This document shows positions 37,566 to 46,885 of a DNA stretch of 64,000 nucleotides, in pieces. The notes under the pieces were generated by a model, which worked only from the letters and a program-made list of their open reading frames with translations, did not search any database and was not told where the DNA came from. The DNA comes from Humibacillus sp. DSM 29435 (lineage in GTDB: Bacteria > Actinomycetota > Actinomycetes > Actinomycetales > Dermatophilaceae). Each line of letters begins with the position of its first letter. Position 1 is the stretch's first letter. The translations under genes and the position numbers were made by a program. The stretch covers positions 1 to 64,000 of the forward strand of contig NZ_MAST01000009.1 in assembly GCF_001758225.1 (NCBI RefSeq), read 5' to 3'.

Positions 37566-38234
37566 TCAACCGGCGGCGAGCTCGCTGACCGGCCGGTCCC
37601 CGTCGTTGAACTCGATCACCCGGCCGGTCGGGGCTGATGACTCCGAGGCAGTCGGCGCCGCGTCGACCACGACGGCAATGACCTGGGCAACATTGCCCCG
37701 CGAGACCGTCGCTGCCTCGATGCCTTCGCCCCACTCGATGGTGCCGCTTGCGGCGCCGTCGGTGAGCCCGCTCGGGCGCAGGATCACGTGGTCGAGCCCC
37801 GAAGCCGCAAGGTAGGCGTCGGCCGCCGACTTCGCCTCGGCGTAGGCGAAGAAGCCGTTGTCCTCGGGCACCCCGTGATCGGGGCCGGCCCCGAAGTACG
37901 ACACCATGACATACCGCGTCACCTCAGCCGCGAGTGCCGCATCGACCGAGCGGATCGCTGCGTCGCGGTCGACGGCGTAGGTGCGCTCGGGGCTGCCACC
38001 GCCGGCGCCGGCTGACCACACCACGACATCGTGGCCGCGCAGGGCGTCGTTCAGCTCTTCGACGGAGCCCGTCTCGATGTCGAGCACGAGCGGCTGGGCG
38101 CCCACAGCGACCAGGTCTTCAGACTGCTCCGGCTTGCGGATCACCGCAGTGACCTCGTGGCCGGCCTCAACGAGCAGGGGGACGGCCAGCAGGGCCACCT
38201 TGCCGTGGCCTCCGATGATGACGATGCGAGCCAT
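37566..38234 (-). CDS. NAD(P)-binding SDR-like oxidoreductase
   Basis: 222 aa with an N-terminal Rossmann motif (VIIGGHGKVALLAVPLLVEAGH). The family resembles NmrA/YwnB-like atypical short-chain proteins: DVVVWSAGAGGG, a YAEAK segment, VILRPSGLTDG. The true catalytic Tyr/Lys pair (YAEAK) is partly kept. It is convergent with the sortase gene and preceded by the CO-cluster terminator. Substrate unknown. Confidence 0.82.
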   Translation of the reverse strand: MARIVIIGGHGKVALLAVPLLVEAGHEVTAVIRKPEQSEDLVAVGAQPLVLDIETGSVEELNDALRGHDVVVWSAGAGGGSPERTYAVDRDAAIRSVDAALAAEVTRYVMVSYFGAGPDHGVPEDNGFFAYAEAKSAADAYLAASGLDHVILRPSGLTDGAASGTIEWGEGIEAATVSRGNVAQVIAVVVDAAPTASESSAPTGRVIEFNDGDRPVSELAAG

Positions 38235-38355
38235 GCTGGTCCTTCCCCACGGGATGCCGCTGACGACGACTGATTTGACCCTACGCCAGCCGTCCAGCCT
38301 GGCTCGCGGCCACCCGGCCAGGGCGGCCGCCCGGAGAACCCGTGGCCGTGCGGCT

Positions 38356-38405
38356 GTACGAAAGTGGCCACTCGACCGGTTTTGGTCGAGTGGCCACTTT
38401 CGTAC
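38356..38405. terminator. Strong 22-bp hairpin, cox operon terminator
   Basis: Perfect 22-bp inverted repeat (arms 38356-38377 and 38384-38405) with a 6-nt loop GGTTTT. It lies 13 bp after the coxG stop, so it probably ends the coxSLMG transcript. The arm sequence is repeated at 21303. Confidence 0.88.
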
Positions 38406-38417
38406 GGCGTGAACGGG

Positions 38418-39212
38418 TCAGTGGCGCCGACCCAGGAGCCAACCGAGCAGCACGCCGGCGAGAGCGGCGGCCGCGAAGCCGGAGTACCGGCGCACCAACA
38501 CGGGCAGAACCGCCGAACCGAGGTCGAGCGCGTCGTCGTCATGGGCCGGCGTCACCGCCTGCGGCCGGGCTGGGGCGCTTGCGGGCCGGGGCGGCGTGAC
38601 CGCCGCGCTGGACGCCGAGGGCGGGGTCTTTGTCGTGTCGGCGGCCAGGGCGTCGGATGCCGTCTCGATGAAGCCGGTCTCGGGAGCCGTGCCGCCGGCC
38701 GCCGGCGCCGGTTCACCCGGCGAAGCGGCGGAGGAGCTGCCCGTCGCCGGCCCCTCGGGCGCTTCCCCGTCGCCGCCGAGCTGCTTCTCGACACAGGCCA
38801 CGAACGCCTGCAGCAGCTTGTCGGAGACGTCCTGCATGACGCCGCGCCCGAACTGGGCGGGCTTGCCGGTCACGGCGAGGTCGGTCACGACGTCGGCCCG
38901 CGAGCCCTCGCCGTCGGGTGAGAGCGAGAGCGTCACGGTGGCCCCGGCCGTGCCGTTGCCGCGTTTGTCCTTGCCCTTGGCCGAGATGACGGCGGTGTGG
39001 GCGGCGTCGTCACGCTCGACGAACGACCCGGTGCCGGAGTACACCATCGCGATCGGGCCGAGCTTGACCTTGACCGTGCCCGAGAAGCCGCCGTCGCGCA
39101 CCTCGGTCACGGTGGCACCCGGGAAGCAGCTGCCGACCTTCTCGAGGTCCATGAACAGGGCCCAGGCGTCGTCGACCGAGGTCGGGACGGTGAACGAGTG
39201 GGTGAGGTCCAT
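38418..39212 (-). CDS. coxG: CoxG-like SRPBCC protein with C-terminal membrane anchor
   Basis: 264 aa. Residues 1-145 are a SRPBCC/CoxG domain (MDLTHSFTVPTSVDDAWALFMDLEKVGSCFPGA). Then a Pro/Ala/Ser-rich linker (about 150-240) and a C-terminal membrane helix (SGFAAAALAGVLLGWLLGRRH). CoxG recruits CO dehydrogenase to the membrane or to quinone in known systems. ATG 39212 is preferred to the longer frame. Last gene of the cox unit. Confidence 0.88.
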   Translation of the reverse strand: MDLTHSFTVPTSVDDAWALFMDLEKVGSCFPGATVTEVRDGGFSGTVKVKLGPIAMVYSGTGSFVERDDAAHTAVISAKGKDKRGNGTAGATVTLSLSPDGEGSRADVVTDLAVTGKPAQFGRGVMQDVSDKLLQAFVACVEKQLGGDGEAPEGPATGSSSAASPGEPAPAAGGTAPETGFIETASDALAADTTKTPPSASSAAVTPPRPASAPARPQAVTPAHDDDALDLGSAVLPVLVRRYSGFAAAALAGVLLGWLLGRRH

Positions 39213-39219
39213 CAGCAGC

Positions 39220-40077
39220 TCACGCGCCCGCCGCCGCCAGCACCGCACGCCTGGTCAACACGGTGGCGAGGTGCTTGCGGTAGTCGGAGTCACCGTTGAG
39301 GTCGGACGGCGGGTTGGTGCCGTCGGCGACCTGCGCGACCGCAGCTCTTACGGCCTCGTCGGTGGCCGGCTGGCCGACCAGGGCCTCCTCGACGGCCTTG
39401 GCCCGCAACGGGGTCGAGCCCATGTTGGTCAGACCGACCCGCGCCTCGGCGATGGCGCCACCCTCGCTGCGCACGGTCGCCGCGATGCCGACGATCGACC
39501 ACTGGTGGCTGACCCGAACGAACTTCTCGTAGTGGGCGCCCCAGCCGGTGTGCTTCGGCACGCGGATCTGCGTGAGCAGCTCGCCCTCGCCGACCGCGGT
39601 CTGGAACAGGTCTTCGAAGAAGTCGTCGGCCGCCACCGTGCGGGTCGCGCCGCCGGGTCCGGCGATGACGAAGCTCGCCCCGAGGGCCAGCGCCGGAGCA
39701 CCGACGTCGCCGGCCGGGTCGGCGTGAACGAGCGCGCCGCCGATCGTGCCGCGGTGGCGGATCTGCGGGTCGGCCACGGTCGCGATCGCCTTGTTCAGCA
39801 GCGCCGCGTGGGTCGACACGGCATCCGAGGCGAGCACGTCGAAGTACGTCGTCATGGCGCCGATCACGAGGTCGTCACCGTCCTCCGTGACCCCTTGCAG
39901 TTCGCTGATCTTGCCGAGGTCGATGACGACGCCGGGCGCGTTGAGCCGCATCCGCAGGATGGGCAGCAGCGACTGGCCGCCGGCCAGCACCTTGGCCTCG
40001 TCGCCGTGCTCCTCCAGCGCCGCGATGGCGTCGGCGACCGAGGTCGGGGCGAGGTAGTCGAACGTCGCCGGAATCAC
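39220..40077 (-). CDS. coxM: Carbon monoxide dehydrogenase-like medium (FAD) subunit
   Basis: 285 aa. FAD-binding subunit of the molybdenum hydroxylase, with the FAD-contact motif LAGGQSLLPILRMRL and TIGGALVHADPAGD, then the C-terminal CODH_C domain. The start is a GTG overlapping the coxL stop as GTGA. It hands electrons from the large and small subunits to the respiratory acceptor. Confidence 0.92.
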   Translation of the reverse strand: MIPATFDYLAPTSVADAIAALEEHGDEAKVLAGGQSLLPILRMRLNAPGVVIDLGKISELQGVTEDGDDLVIGAMTTYFDVLASDAVSTHAALLNKAIATVADPQIRHRGTIGGALVHADPAGDVGAPALALGASFVIAGPGGATRTVAADDFFEDLFQTAVGEGELLTQIRVPKHTGWGAHYEKFVRVSHQWSIVGIAATVRSEGGAIAEARVGLTNMGSTPLRAKAVEEALVGQPATDEAVRAAVAQVADGTNPPSDLNGDSDYRKHLATVLTRRAVLAAAGA

Positions 40078-42572
40078 TGGGCACCACCCTGGGTCGAAGC
40101 GGACGTATCGGGGTTGTCCTGATTCGGCGCTCCGTCGTCGAAGTGCGGCGCCGCCTCTCGCTCGCCTTCGGCAGGCTTGGCCGACCCGGTCAGGATGGCC
40201 TTCCAGACCCGCTCCGGAGTGCACGGCATCAGCACGTCGTTGACGCCGAACGATCGAATGGCGTCGACGATCGCGTTGACGACCGCGGGCGTCGAGGCGA
40301 TCGTGCCCGCCTCGCCGACTCCCTTGGTTCCCAACGTGTTCGTCGTCGACGGCGAAACGGTGTGGTCGCTGACGTAGTTGATCGTGTCGGCGGCCGTCGG
40401 CAGGGTGTAGTCGACGAACGAGCCCGTCACGAGGGTGCCGTTCTCGTCGTACTCGGCGCCCTCCCACAGCGCCTGCGCGATGCCCTGCACGAGCCCGCCG
40501 TGGATCTGCCCCTCGACGATGAGGGGGTTGATGATCGTGCCGATGTCGTCGACGCAGACGTACTTGCGCATCGTCGTGGCGCCGGTCTCGGTGTCGACTT
40601 CCATGGCGCACAGGTGGGTGCCGTGGGGGAAGGAGAAGTTGACCGGGTCGTAGGTGGCGTCGGCGTCGATGCTGGGCTCGGCGCCGTCGGGCAGGTTGTG
40701 CCCCGCGAAGGCGGCCAGGGCGACCTCGCCGATGGCCAGGCCCTTGTCGGTGCCCTTGACCTCGAAGCGACCAGCCTTGAACTCGAGGTCGTCTTCGCTG
40801 GCCTCGAGCAGGTGGGCCGCGAAGACCTTGGCCTTGGCGATCACCTTGTCGGCGGCCCGCACGACTGCCTCACCGCCGACGACGAGTGATCGTGAACCGT
40901 AGGTGTCCATGCCGCGGTGGGCGATCTGGGTGTCGCCGTGCAGCACCTCGACGTCTTCGAAAGCGACGCCGAGCCGGTCGGCGACGATCTGGCTCCACGC
41001 CGTCTCGTGCCCCTGGCCGTGAGCCGAGCTGCCCGTGAGCACCTCGACCTTGCCGGTCGCGAGCATGCGGATGCTGGCGTGCTCCCACCCGCCGGCGCCG
41101 TAGTTGAGCTGGCCGAGGATGCGTGAGGGCGCGAGGCCACACATCTCGGTGAAGGTCGAGACGCCGATGCCGAGCTGCACGGGGTCGTGGCTGTCGCGGC
41201 GCTGCTGCTGCTCGGCGCGCAGCTCGTCGTAGCCGAAGAGCTCTTTGGCCTTGGCCGTGGCCGCCTCGTAGTTGCCGGAGTCGTAGGTCATCCCCGCCAC
41301 CGTGGTGAAGGGGAACTCCTCGTGCGTGATCCAGTTCTGCTCGCGCACCTCGATCGGGTCGCGGCCCAGCTCGGCCGCCAGCTCGTCCATGATCCGCTCG
41401 ATGGCGAAGGTGGCCTCGGGCCGCCCGGCGCCGCGGTAGGCGTCGACCCAGGTCTTGTTGGTCAGCACCGTCTGGCAGTTGAACTGGTAGGCCGGGAACT
41501 TGTAGATCGAGTTGAACATCCAGGCGCCGAGCACCGGCACGCCGCCACCGACAATGGCGACGTAGGCGCCCATGTCGGCGAGCAGGTCGACCTTGAGGCC
41601 GGTGACGGTGCCATCCTTCTCGGCCGAGAGGGTCAGCTTCTGCCACTGGTCGCGGCCGTGGTGGCCCGAGAGAAGCGACTCGGAGCGGGTCTCGGTGTAC
41701 TTGCACGGCTTGCCCAGCCGGCGCGAGATCGCGATGGTGGCGAACTCCTCTGGAGTGGTCTGCAGCTTGCCGCCGAAACCGCCCCCGACGTCGGGGGCGA
41801 TGACCCGGATCTTCGACTCAGGGATGCCCATCGTCGCGGCGATGAGAAAGCGCAGGATGTGCGGCACCTGGGTCGATGACCAGACGATCATCTGCTCACC
41901 GGTCGGGTCAACGAGCACCGAACGCGGTTCCATGAACGCCGGGATGAGCCGCTGCTGGCGGTACTCACGCTCGATGACGATGCCGTCGGTGCGGGCCTTG
42001 GCGATGGCCGCCTCGACGTCGCCGCCCGAGCCCTGTTCGGCCGAGTCGAGCTTCCAGAAGGCGCACTTGTTGGTGCCGAGGTCGGGGTGGGCGATCACCG
42101 TGTCGGCAGCGGCCTCTTTGAGGTCGAGCACCGCTGGGAGCTCCTCGTAGTCGACGTCGACCAGCTCAGCGGCATCCCGGGCCTCGGCGGGGGTGCGGGC
42201 CACGACGACGGCCACGATCTCGCCGGCGCACGCGACGCGGCTGACGGCGACCGGCAGGTGCGTCGGGGTGACCTGGTCGGTGGTGATGGGCCAGGCGTTC
42301 GCGTTGACGCCCTGCACGTCTTTGATGTCTTCGCCCGTGATCACGTCGATGACGCCGGATGCCGCCTTGGCCTCGTCGGTGTTGATCGACGTGATGTTCG
42401 CGTGCGCGAACGGGCTGCGCACCATGGCCAGGTGCAGCATGCCGGGCACGGTGAGGTTGTCGGTCCAGCGGGTGCGGCCGGTGATGAGGCGCTGGTCCTC
42501 CTTGCGGCGGCGGGCCTTGCCGATCTCGGCGTCGGGGGCGGCGGTGTCGGGGCGGTCTTCGGTAATGGTCAT
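40074..42572 (-). CDS. coxL: Carbon monoxide dehydrogenase-like large (Mo) subunit, form II type
   Basis: 832 aa molybdopterin-binding subunit of the xanthine oxidase family. The active-site loop is [10 protein letters not shown] (378-387), characteristic of form II CoxL-like proteins, not the AYXCSFR of form I CO dehydrogenase. The conserved active-site glutamate is in [12 protein letters not shown]. Form II enzymes have uncertain substrates. Overlaps coxS and coxM by 4 bp on each side. Confidence 0.9.
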   Translation of the reverse strand: MTITEDRPDTAAPDAEIGKARRRKEDQRLITGRTRWTDNLTVPGMLHLAMVRSPFAHANITSINTDEAKAASGVIDVITGEDIKDVQGVNANAWPITTDQVTPTHLPVAVSRVACAGEIVAVVVARTPAEARDAAELVDVDYEELPAVLDLKEAAADTVIAHPDLGTNKCAFWKLDSAEQGSGGDVEAAIAKARTDGIVIEREYRQQRLIPAFMEPRSVLVDPTGEQMIVWSSTQVPHILRFLIAATMGIPESKIRVIAPDVGGGFGGKLQTTPEEFATIAISRRLGKPCKYTETRSESLLSGHHGRDQWQKLTLSAEKDGTVTGLKVDLLADMGAYVAIVGGGVPVLGAWMFNSIYKFPAYQFNCQTVLTNKTWVDAYRGAGRPEATFAIERIMDELAAELGRDPIEVREQNWITHEEFPFTTVAGMTYDSGNYEAATAKAKELFGYDELRAEQQQRRDSHDPVQLGIGVSTFTEMCGLAPSRILGQLNYGAGGWEHASIRMLATGKVEVLTGSSAHGQGHETAWSQIVADRLGVAFEDVEVLHGDTQIAHRGMDTYGSRSLVVGGEAVVRAADKVIAKAKVFAAHLLEASEDDLEFKAGRFEVKGTDKGLAIGEVALAAFAGHNLPDGAEPSIDADATYDPVNFSFPHGTHLCAMEVDTETGATTMRKYVCVDDIGTIINPLIVEGQIHGGLVQGIAQALWEGAEYDENGTLVTGSFVDYTLPTAADTINYVSDHTVSPSTTNTLGTKGVGEAGTIASTPAVVNAIVDAIRSFGVNDVLMPCTPERVWKAILTGSAKPAEGEREAAPHFDDGAPNQDNPDTSASTQGGAQ

Positions 42573-43120
42573 GACGTCGCCCCTACGGTCTGCTCTGCCT
42601 CGTTCAGGTCGACCGGGTTGCCGTCGGCATCACCCTGGCCGCTCTGTTGGCCTGATTCTTTGCCCTGACGGGCTGCCTGCTGCACGGCCTTGACGATGTT
42701 CTGGTAGCCGGTGCACCGGCAGAGGTTTCCCTCGAGGCCCTCGCGGATCTCCTGCTCGCTGGGGTCGGGGTTGTTCTTCAGCAGGTCGCACGACTGCATG
42801 ATCATGCCGGGCGTGCAGTAGCCGCACTGCAGGGCGTGGCACTCGTGAAAGGCAGTCTGCAGCGGGTGCAGCTCGCCGTTCTTGGCCAGGCCCTCGATCG
42901 TGGTGACCTCGTGCCCGTCGGCCTGCACCGCCAGCATGTTGCACGACTTCACGCTCGTGCCGTCGAGGTGCACCGTGCAGGCGCCGCAGTTGCTCGTGTC
43001 GCACCCGATGACCGTGCCGGTCTTGCCGAGGCTCTCTCGTAGGTACTGGACCAACAAGGTCCGTGGCTCGACCTCGTCGGAATACTTCGTCCCGTCGACG
43101 TTCACAGTGATTCTGGTCAT
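42569..43120 (-). CDS. coxS: Carbon monoxide dehydrogenase-like small (2Fe-2S) subunit
   Basis: 183 aa. Two 2Fe-2S clusters: the plant-type ferredoxin loop [16 protein letters not shown] and the helical-type CGYCTPGM with CRCTGY. A C-terminal Gln/Gly/Asp-rich tail of about 30 residues follows. The ATG at 43120 is preceded by AGGAGA. First gene of the coxSLMG unit. Confidence 0.95.
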   Translation of the reverse strand: MTRITVNVDGTKYSDEVEPRTLLVQYLRESLGKTGTVIGCDTSNCGACTVHLDGTSVKSCNMLAVQADGHEVTTIEGLAKNGELHPLQTAFHECHALQCGYCTPGMIMQSCDLLKNNPDPSEQEIREGLEGNLCRCTGYQNIVKAVQQAARQGKESGQQSGQGDADGNPVDLNEAEQTVGATS

Positions 43121-43282
43121 GCGAAAAGTCTCCTGCCGCTCTGCAGATGTCGTCCCTGGGCTGAGTCTTACCCGCCGGTCGGGTCCTGACAAGGGGAACG
43201 GCAAACCTCGACAAGAGTGGCCCGCCCAATCGTCACAAAGGCGTCGAGTGCGTGCGTCAGGCAGCCGCCCTGATGCACATCG

Positions 43283-43319
43283 CTACGTCACTGACCCGTG
43301 GGGCGCATCAGTGACGTAG
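43283..43319. promoter_or_regulatory. 12-bp perfect inverted repeat between divergent cox and AKR genes
   Basis: CTACGTCACTGA (43283-43294) and its complement (43308-43319) with a 13-nt spacer. It lies 163 bp upstream of coxS and 92 bp upstream of the AKR gene, so an operator for one or both is possible. A terminator is less likely in a divergent region. Confidence 0.5.
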
Positions 43320-43410
43320 TGACCAGCTCGAGCAGGCTCAGGCCGTGGAGGCCTGCCGCCCGACACGGCCCTGGTGACGAAACCGGCACCCGACAGGCAA
43401 GACTGTTGCC

Positions 43411-44454
43411 ATGACGATGCACGCCGACGACTACCAGGCCCTCCGATCGCGCTACGACACCATGACCTATCGCCGCACCGGCAACAGCGGGCTCGACCTG
43501 CCGGCCGTCTCGCTGGGCCTGTGGCACAACTTCGGTGACGACGTCGCCCTCGACAAGCAGCGCGCCACGCTGCGCCGCGCCTTCGACCTCGGCGTCACGC
43601 ACTTCGACCTGGCCAACAACTACGGGCCACCCTACGGCAGCGCCGAGCGCAACTTCGGCACGATCTACGCGCAGGACTTCAAGCGCTACCGCGACGAGCT
43701 CATCATCTCGAGCAAGGCCGGCTACGACATGTGGCCGGGCCCCTACGGGCAGGGCGGCGGGTCGCGCAAGTACCTGCTCAGCTCGCTCGACCAGTCGCTG
43801 CAGCGGATGGGCCTCGACTACGTCGACATCTTCTACAGCCACCGCTTCGACGAGACCACGCCGCTGGAAGAGACCATGGGCGCGCTCGACACCGCGGTGC
43901 GCCAGGGCAAGGCGCTCTACGTCGGCATCTCGTCGTACTCCGGCGCGCGCACCCAGGAGGCCATCGGGATCCTGCGCCAGATGGGCACCCCGCTGCTCAT
44001 CCACCAGCCCAGCTACTCCATGCTGAACCGCTGGGTCGAGGAGGACCTGCTCGACGTGCTCGGCGTCGAGGGGGTCGGCGCCATCGCCTTCTCGCCGCTG
44101 GCGCAGGGCATGCTCACCGACAAGTACCTCAAGGGGGTGCCGGCCGGTTCGCGGGCGTCGCAGGGCAAGTCGCTGTCGCCGAAGCTGCTGAACGAGCAGA
44201 CGATGAAGCACGTGCGCGCGCTCAACCGCATCGCCAAGGCCCGTGGACAGTCGCTCGCTCAGCTCGCGCTCGCGTGGGTGCTGCGTGACCCGCGGGTCAC
44301 CTCGGTGCTGGTAGGCGCGTCGTCGCCGGAACAGCTCGAAGACAGCCTCGGCGCCCTGGGCAACCTCGAGTTCACCGATGCCGAGCTCGCGAAGATCGAC
44401 CGGCACGCCGTCGAGGGCGGCATCAACCTCTGGAAGACCTCCAGCTCGCACTGA
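43411..44454 (+). CDS. Aldo/keto reductase (YghZ-like, L-glyceraldehyde 3-phosphate reductase family)
   Basis: 347 aa. The AKR tetrad is visible: D of HFDLANNYG, Y of that motif, K of ISSKAGYDMWPGPYG and H of YSHRFDETTP. The YDMWPGPYGQGGGSRKYLL segment and NNYGPPYGSAE are typical of the YghZ/GPR subfamily (AKR14), which reduces methylglyoxal and L-glyceraldehyde 3-phosphate with NADPH. It is unrelated in function to the flanking cox genes as far as can be seen. Confidence 0.92.
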   Translation: MTMHADDYQALRSRYDTMTYRRTGNSGLDLPAVSLGLWHNFGDDVALDKQRATLRRAFDLGVTHFDLANNYGPPYGSAERNFGTIYAQDFKRYRDELIISSKAGYDMWPGPYGQGGGSRKYLLSSLDQSLQRMGLDYVDIFYSHRFDETTPLEETMGALDTAVRQGKALYVGISSYSGARTQEAIGILRQMGTPLLIHQPSYSMLNRWVEEDLLDVLGVEGVGAIAFSPLAQGMLTDKYLKGVPAGSRASQGKSLSPKLLNEQTMKHVRALNRIAKARGQSLAQLALAWVLRDPRVTSVLVGASSPEQLEDSLGALGNLEFTDAELAKIDRHAVEGGINLWKTSSSH

Positions 44455-44510
44455 CCCCTCCCCCTCAGCCGCCTGGTTCGAGGTGTCAGGCGACCTGATG
44501 AGGTCTTCGA

Positions 44511-45737
44511 TTATCTCGAACCGGCAGGCGGAGGCTCGGTGTCGTGTGCCGGGTGGTGGTGGTGGATGGGCCCGTCGACGGCGGCCAACCGCTGCCCCTC
44601 CCCGCCCCAGCGCAGGGCGATGATCTCGGCGGCGATCGAGACGGCCGTCTCCTCCGGCGTGCGAGCGCCGAGGTCGAGGCCGATGGGCGAGCTCATCCGG
44701 CCCAGCTCGGCCTCGGTCAACCCGGCCTCGCGCAGCCGCGCCATCCGGTCCTCGTGGGTGCGCCGTGACCCCATGGCGCCGACGTAGGCCACGTGGGGGA
44801 TGCGCAGCGCCACCTCGAGCAGCGGCACGTCGAACTTCGGGTCGTGGGTGAGCACGCAGAGGATGGTGCGCGAGTCGATGCGCCCCTGCTCGACCTCGTG
44901 CTGCAGATAGTCGTGGGGCCACTTGACCACCACCTCGTCGGCGCCGGGGAAGCGGGTCGCGGTGGCGAACACGGGCCGGGCGTCGCAGACGGTGACGTAG
45001 TAGCCGAGAAAGCTGCCGACCTTCGCGACGGCGGCGGCGAAGTCGATGGCGCCGAACACCAGCATCCGGGGCTTCGGGGCGTGGGCGGCGACGAAGACGC
45101 GCAGCCCTTCGCCGCGGCGCTCGCCGTCAGGCCCGTAGGTGAGGATCGCGGATCGGCCGGCCGCAAGCAGGCCCCGGGCGTCGTCGCGAACAGCGTCATC
45201 GGCCCGCAGCGTACCGAGCGAACCGCTCCCGAGTGGGGTGACCCAGCCAACTGTCGACGGCTCGGCCGGCAGGCCGTCGTCGCTCTCGGGCTCTTGTTCC
45301 TCGGCGTGCACCACAATGCGACGGCCCACCCACGACGGCTCGGGGTGTTCGATGACGGTGACCACGGCCACGGGTCGGCCGGCCTCGATGTCGGCGGCCA
45401 CGTCGCCGAGCTCGGGGAAGGTCTGCTGCGACACCTTCTCGACGAACACGTCGAGGATGCCGCCGCAGGTCAGCCCCACGGCGTACGCGTCGTCGTCGCT
45501 GACGCCGTAGCGCTGCAGCACCGGTCGGCCGGAGTCGATGACCTCCTGGCCGAGCTCGTAGACGGCGCCCTCGACGCACCCGCCCGACACCGACCCGACC
45601 GCGGAGCCGTCCGGCCCGACCAGCATCGAGGCGCCAGGCTGGCGGGGCGCGGAGCGCCAGGTGCCGACCACGGTGCCGACGCCGACCGTCTCGCCGGCCG
45701 ACCACCACTGCATCAGCTCGGTCATCACCTCACGCAC
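44511..45737 (-). CDS. XdhC/CoxF-family protein
   Basis: 408 aa. Both XdhC domains are present: the N-terminal coxI-type domain with VVGTWRSAPRQPGASMLV and GSVSGGCVEG, and the C-terminal Rossmann XdhC_C domain (LVFGAIDFAAAVAKVGSFLGYYVTVCDARP...YVGAMGSRRTHEDR). XdhC binds and sulfurates the molybdenum cofactor before insertion. GTG 45737 has GAGGTGG upstream and overlaps the CoxE stop. It lacks a C-terminal MobA domain. Confidence 0.88.
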   Translation of the reverse strand: MREVMTELMQWWSAGETVGVGTVVGTWRSAPRQPGASMLVGPDGSAVGSVSGGCVEGAVYELGQEVIDSGRPVLQRYGVSDDDAYAVGLTCGGILDVFVEKVSQQTFPELGDVAADIEAGRPVAVVTVIEHPEPSWVGRRIVVHAEEQEPESDDGLPAEPSTVGWVTPLGSGSLGTLRADDAVRDDARGLLAAGRSAILTYGPDGERRGEGLRVFVAAHAPKPRMLVFGAIDFAAAVAKVGSFLGYYVTVCDARPVFATATRFPGADEVVVKWPHDYLQHEVEQGRIDSRTILCVLTHDPKFDVPLLEVALRIPHVAYVGAMGSRRTHEDRMARLREAGLTEAELGRMSSPIGLDLGARTPEETAVSIAAEIIALRWGGEGQRLAAVDGPIHHHHPAHDTEPPPAGSR

Positions 45738-46872
45738 GGGCCACCACCTCGATCAGTTCTTCGAACGCCGCGAACGAGTGGCCCGCGACGAAGTCGTCGA
45801 TGTGCGGCAGCGCCGCGACGATTCCCTGTTGCACCGGCTGGTAGCCGACCTTGCCGCGGTGCGGGTTGGCCCACACCACGCGGCGGCTGAGCGCGGAGAG
45901 CCGGCGCATCTGCTCGCCGAGCTGCTCCGGGCCCTCACGCTCCCAGCCGTCTGAGAAGACAACGACCACGGCGCCCCTCGCCATTCCGCGCCGGCCCCAC
46001 AGGTCGAGAAACGCGGCGATGGCCTCGCCCAGCCGGGTGCCGCCCGACCAGTCGGGCACCACCTGGCCGGCAGCGACGAGGGCGCGGTCGGCGTCGCGCT
46101 CGCGCAGGGCGCGCGTGACGTGGGTGAGCCGGGTGCCCATGGTGAACACCTCCGTGCTCGTGCCGGATGCCGCTGACTGCACGAACGTGTGCGCGAGCCG
46201 CAGGAGGCTGTCGGAGTAGGGGCTCATCGAGCCGGACACGTCGATGAGCAGCACGACCCGGCGCGGCCGGGTCGCCCTGCGGCGGTGACGGATAGGGCCC
46301 GGTTCGCCCATCCGTCGCAGCTGGTCGCGCAGGGTGGCCGGCCCGTCGATACGCCCCGATCGTGCTGCGTTGTGGCGTCGTGCGCGACGGAGGGGCGGTC
46401 GTGGCCGTAGTCGCGCGAACAGCTGGGCCAGCTCGCGGCGCTCGGCGCTGCTCAGCGATCCGACGTCGCGGTGGCGCAGCACCTCCTGGCTGGTCGACGC
46501 CGCCCTGACGATCTCGTCCTCGCTCGGGCCGCCGTCACCGGCGTCATCGCCGAGCGGGGCCTGCCGCGTCACCGAGAGCGGGTCGGAAGGCCTGCCCCCG
46601 GCGGTCAGAGGTTCGCCCGAGAACCAGGCCGTGAACACCGAGTCGTAGCGCTCGATGTCGGCGGGCGAGGAGGTCAGGGTGGCCCGTCCCGACCAGTAGA
46701 CGTTGGCTCGCTGCTCGGCGCCCGTGGTGACAACGGCCTCGAGAAAGACCCGTTCGCGGTCGGCGGTGACCGGCAGGCCACCGGCACGCAGCGCCCGGGC
46801 GAAGCCGAGGAACACGGCATCCGGCGGGGTGCGCACCTGCGCGACGGCGCTGTCGTTCGGCAAGTCGATCAC
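45730..46872 (-). CDS. coxE: CoxE-like VWA domain protein
   Basis: 380 aa. VWA domain with the MIDAS-like motif VLLIDVSGSMSPYSDS in the middle and VVVVFSDGWEREGP later. The C terminus VWANPHRGKVGYQPVQQG is characteristic of CoxE-type proteins. They work with a MoxR ATPase to mature CO dehydrogenase-type molybdenum enzymes. Encoded 14 bp after the MoxR gene. Confidence 0.88.
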   Translation of the reverse strand: MIDLPNDSAVAQVRTPPDAVFLGFARALRAGGLPVTADRERVFLEAVVTTGAEQRANVYWSGRATLTSSPADIERYDSVFTAWFSGEPLTAGGRPSDPLSVTRQAPLGDDAGDGGPSEDEIVRAASTSQEVLRHRDVGSLSSAERRELAQLFARLRPRPPLRRARRHNAARSGRIDGPATLRDQLRRMGEPGPIRHRRRATRPRRVVLLIDVSGSMSPYSDSLLRLAHTFVQSAASGTSTEVFTMGTRLTHVTRALRERDADRALVAAGQVVPDWSGGTRLGEAIAAFLDLWGRRGMARGAVVVVFSDGWEREGPEQLGEQMRRLSALSRRVVWANPHRGKVGYQPVQQGIVAALPHIDDFVAGHSFAAFEELIEVVARA

Positions 46873-46885
46873 GGGTTCGATCGCC

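Noticed and set aside
43288-44922. Long minus-strand frame across the AKR gene
   Set aside because: It is the antisense shadow of the AKR gene, with Arg/His/Val-rich composition and no recognisable domain.
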